From: DAOPKN01 sp035391225
GTDB taxonomy: Bacteria > Thermotogota > Thermotogae > MWEM01
Length of the DNA stretch: 15,928 bases
Direction: 5' to 3'
Assembly: GCA_035391225.1 (NCBI GenBank)
Contig: DAOPKN010000045.1
Coordinates: 1-15,928, forward strand
A program made the translations under genes and the position numbers. Below are positions 13,831 through 15,928 of the stretch, piece after piece (position 1 is the first letter of the stretch; the number at the start of each line of letters is the position of its first letter). The notes below the pieces were generated by a model. The model saw only the letters and a list, made by a program, of their open reading frames with translations, ran no database searches and was not told the DNA's origin.

Positions 13831-15026
13831 AAGAACCCAACCTGCAAGGCCAGGGTTTCCTCGTGGAATTGGAGTACCAGGGGAGCATCCGGGCAATCCA
13901 CTTCGATAACACCGGGCTCCTCTCCGGGGAAACCCCTTCCATCGAAGCGATTTTGGATCCAGGGTCGAAGGAAAAGTTCCGGCTGTTCACAAGGACACTG
14001 GACCGGCTTCACTCGGTTCTGGACTGGGAAATCAACCTGCAAACGCCCCAGGGTGTGCTTCCGTTTCTTTTTTCCGCTCTCCAGCAACCGGGGAAAATTT
14101 TCCTGGTGGCCTCCACGAACCCCGCGGATACCTCTCGCCTGTTGGACAGGGTTATGGAAATCCATAAGAGTGCGGAAAGCCAGGAGATGTTTTTCCCGCA
14201 AACCCCTTTCGAAGAGCCGGGGGACTCCTCGCTGTACGACCAGATGAGCCAACTCAACAACGAATTGCTGAACGCACAGAGGGAGCTGGCACGTAAGAAT
14301 GCTCGTTTGGAGAGATTGAACGAGGAAAAGAACCAGATGATCGGAATGGTGGCACACGACCTGCGCAATCCCATCGGGGCCATCTTGAACCTTACCGAGA
14401 GCATTCAAGAAAGCCTTGATCACCTTTCCATGCCCTTCGAAACGAAGATGCTCCTATTGATCCAGGATACAGGGGAGTTCATGCTCCAGGTACTCAACCG
14501 CTGGCTGGATTTGCAAAACATCGAGCAAGGATCGGTGCAGCTCCACATGCAGGTTGTCTGTTTGAACCACTTCCTGGAACAGCAGGTGGAAATCTACCAG
14601 TTCATCGCCTCCAAGAAGAACATCCGGATTTTGGCGACGATCCCTCACGAGGAACTATTCGCCCAAATGGACGAGCACGGAATGGCACAGGTGCTCGGAA
14701 ACCTTCTTTCCAACGCCATCAAGTTTTCCCAGCTCGGGGGAGAAATCACCGTGCTCCTGGAAAAGCAGGGAAAAGAAGGGAAAATCACGGTACGCGACAA
14801 GGGAACCGGCATGGACCAAAAAACCCTTTCCCAGCTCCGCATGGGAACCAAGCAAAGGGTTTCTGGCACCTACGGAACAGCGGGCGAACCCAGCGTTGGA
14901 CTGGGCCTGATCATCACCCGGCAGATGCTCGAGCTTCACCACAGCCTACTGGACATTCAAAGCCAGCGCGGGTTTGGCACCACGGTGAGCTTTCGCCTTC
15001 CACTGGAGGAGACCAATCCCGAGTGA
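13827..15026 (+). CDS. PAS-like sensor histidine kinase
   Basis: A 399-residue soluble kinase with no membrane segments. Residues ~8-125 have PAS-like features (YQGSIRAIHFDNTGLL, LDWEINLQTPQG, GKIFLVAST). A coiled-coil linker follows (NNELLNAQRELARKNARLERLNEEKN cut across ~149-174). The dimerisation domain carries the phospho-acceptor in MVAH177DLRNP. The ATPase domain has NLLSN296AIKFS, D324-K-G-T-G and SVGLGLIITRQM; a clear F-box is absent. I chose ATG 13827, which shares ATGA with the stop of the cobalamin protein, so the two are translationally coupled and probably interact. No response regulator follows: a REPIN and a transposase gene come next, so the output partner lies elsewhere. Confidence 0.9.
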   Translation: MKEPNLQGQGFLVELEYQGSIRAIHFDNTGLLSGETPSIEAILDPGSKEKFRLFTRTLDRLHSVLDWEINLQTPQGVLPFLFSALQQPGKIFLVASTNPADTSRLLDRVMEIHKSAESQEMFFPQTPFEEPGDSSLYDQMSQLNNELLNAQRELARKNARLERLNEEKNQMIGMVAHDLRNPIGAILNLTESIQESLDHLSMPFETKMLLLIQDTGEFMLQVLNRWLDLQNIEQGSVQLHMQVVCLNHFLEQQVEIYQFIASKKNIRILATIPHEELFAQMDEHGMAQVLGNLLSNAIKFSQLGGEITVLLEKQGKEGKITVRDKGTGMDQKTLSQLRMGTKQRVSGTYGTAGEPSVGLGLIITRQMLELHHSLLDIQSQRGFGTTVSFRLPLEETNPE

Positions 15027-15031
15027 ACCCA

Positions 15032-15199
15032 GGGCAACCACGGGGGGTTGCCCCTACAATACCTTTCCCGTATCGGGACAAGGGGGAAAATCCATCAACC
15101 GCATGCATGCAACAAACCTTTCCCGACCCGAAGGCTCGAGGAAACATTCCCGGAGGAATCCTTGGGATCCTGTAGGGGCAGCCCCCCGTGCCTGCCCGC
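15032..15199. repeat. REPIN-like element B, upstream of the RAYT gene
   Basis: The left arm at 15032-15058 (stem GGGCAACC/GGTTGCCC, loop ACGGGG, tail CCTACA) and the right arm at 15171-15199 (TGTAGG, stem GGGCAG.C/GCCTGCCC, loop CCCCGT, tail CGC) form an inverted pair. The right arm has one stem mismatch (C for G). The 112-base interior includes CCCGTATCGGGA and ends in CCTTGGGATCC, both shared with element C. It begins 5 bp after the kinase stop, so its left hairpin may also stabilise or end that transcript. Confidence 0.85.
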
Positions 15200-15230
15200 T
15201 TATTGGTACCAACCGGAAGGAGATCATGGA

Positions 15231-15779
15231 ATGAAATTCGACCCCCAGGAGCACCATCGCCGTTCCCTTCGGCTGAGAGGTTTCGATTATTCCCAAGACG
15301 GTGCTTTTTTCGTGACAATCTGCACGCAACATCGAATCTGTTTGCTCGGGGAAATCGTAGGCGAGGAAATGATTCTGAACGATGCGGGGAAAATGGTGCA
15401 AGCTGCTTGGGACGAAATCCCATTTCAATACCCAGGGTTCGAAACAGATGAAAGAGTTGTTATGCCCAACCACCTCCACGGTATCCTGGTGATCCAAACC
15501 AAAGAAAAGGGGAATGGGCAGGAGGGCCAAACCCTTTCATTGCCCGATGTGGTCAAACGCTGGAAAACCTTGACCACGAAACGATATTCAGACGCCGTGA
15601 AGAAACATCGTTGGCCCCCGTTCCCTGGAAAATTATGGCAACGCAATTATTACGAACATATCATCCGCAACGAGGAAGAATTGAACCACGTTCGGGAATA
15701 TATCTTTACCAACCCATTGAAATGGATTGATGACAAGGAGAATCCCGCTTTTGACCCCCATTCCAAAAAACCCCTGTAA
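15231..15779 (+). CDS. REP-associated tyrosine transposase (RAYT, Y1_Tnp family)
   Basis: A 182-residue protein of the HUH single-strand transposase superfamily, which cuts REP hairpins through a tyrosine-DNA intermediate. RRSLRLRGFDYSQDGAFFVT (residues 11-30) followed by ICTQHR is the typical RAYT opening. MPNHLHGILVI contains the HUH-type His pair that binds metal. WQRNYYEHIIRNEEELNHVR with REYIFTNPLKW is the conserved C-terminal block where the candidate catalytic Tyr lies. ATG 15231 has AAGGAGAT (15217-15224) before it; an upstream extension would read through element B. It is intact and flanked by REPINs B and C, with no tnpB or IS ends. The stop TAA abuts a solitary hairpin repeat. Confidence 0.9.
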   Translation: MKFDPQEHHRRSLRLRGFDYSQDGAFFVTICTQHRICLLGEIVGEEMILNDAGKMVQAAWDEIPFQYPGFETDERVVMPNHLHGILVIQTKEKGNGQEGQTLSLPDVVKRWKTLTTKRYSDAVKKHRWPPFPGKLWQRNYYEHIIRNEEELNHVREYIFTNPLKWIDDKENPAFDPHSKKPL

Positions 15780-15803
15780 GGCAGGCACGGGGGCCTGCCC
15801 GCC
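15780..15803. repeat. solitary REP hairpin directly after the RAYT stop
   Basis: GGCAGGC (15780-15786), loop ACGGGG (15787-15792) and GCCTGCC (15793-15799), then CGCC. The stem and 3' tail match the right arms of the REPINs, but the loop is the reverse complement of theirs. No partner arm lies within its immediate surroundings. It touches the TAA of the transposase gene and could serve as a 3' mRNA stabiliser or recognition site. Confidence 0.75.
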
Positions 15804-15836
15804 TTTGTTCCACGGTTTCCAAGCAAGTCAAGCCCA

Positions 15837-15928
15837 GGGCAACCACGGGGGGTTGCCCCTACATTACCCTTCTCGTATCGGGACAGGTGGATTCCTTGGG
15901 ATCCTGTAGGGGCAGGCCCCCGTGCCTG
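15837..15928. repeat. REPIN-like element C, cut by the window end
   Basis: The left arm at 15837-15863 is identical to that of element B. The right arm begins at 15905 and runs to the last base of the window. The 41-base interior starts with a variant of the B interior (CGTATCGGGACA shared) and ends with TTCCTTGGGATCC, as B does, so C looks like an internally deleted derivative of B or B an expanded C. Confidence 0.82.

Noticed and set aside
15048..15230. N-terminal extension of the RAYT frame
   Set aside because: It would encode REPIN element B; the ATG at 15231 has a good ribosome site and begins the family's normal N terminus.
15231..15779. IS200/IS605 insertion sequence
   Set aside because: The protein has RAYT-type N- and C-terminal blocks, no tnpB is present, and it is surrounded by REP hairpins rather than IS ends.
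15032..15928. CRISPR array
   Set aside because: Repeats are paired inverted hairpins with unequal spacers and no regular repeat-spacer periodicity; they adjoin a RAYT gene.

Overview
The window is bacterial, moderately G+C-rich by eye and densely coded, with ordinary Shine-Dalgarno sites and several overlapping start/stop junctions. It encodes 13 genes that I can support, two of them probable lipoproteins, and no RNA genes. The sequence alone does not fix a phylum. The signal peptide of the solute-binding protein and the sugar ABC transporter/compatible-solute gene set recall Thermotogota-like or other anaerobic lineages. That is a weak inference.

Layout. (1) Positions 1-113 hold a REPIN-like pair of GC-rich hairpins, followed by a flavodoxin-like gene (197-706, +). 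(2) A lipoprotein of a family I cannot assign a function to (750-1682, -) is bracketed by two inverted copies of a ~25-bp palindromic repeat (710-733 and 1719-1743). (3) Two GNAT acetyltransferase genes joined by an ATGA overlap and a ribokinase-type PfkB kinase run rightward (1810-4172). (4) A six-gene leftward cluster (10725 down to 4157) encodes an RpiR-type regulator, an ABC sugar-binding protein, two permeases, a GT81-like glycosyltransferase and a glycerate 2-kinase. A near-ideal promoter (TTGACA, 17 bp, TATAAT) sits upstream, with three tandem 15-bp palindromic units right at the predicted start site. The glycerate kinase and a glycosyltransferase resembling glucosylglycerate synthases suggest that the locus handles glucosylglycerate or a related glycosylglycerate. 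(5) Divergent from it is a lipoprotein-type PHP-domain phosphoesterase (10869-12668, +), which ends in an intrinsic terminator. (6) Next come a free-standing cobalamin-binding protein carrying the W-x9-EH and E-x-H-x-x-G signatures of B12 photoreceptors and, overlapping it by 4 bp, a PAS-like histidine kinase (12766-15026). (7) The right end is a RAYT (REP-associated tyrosine transposase) gene (15231-15779), flanked by REPINs whose arms match the element at position 6.

Two parts deserve most attention. The first is the B12-protein/histidine-kinase pair, a plausible light- or cobalamin-responsive two-component input with no response regulator in view. The second is the RAYT/REPIN system, whose hairpin loops are mutually complementary and whose solitary repeat copy has its loop inverted and abuts the transposase stop codon.
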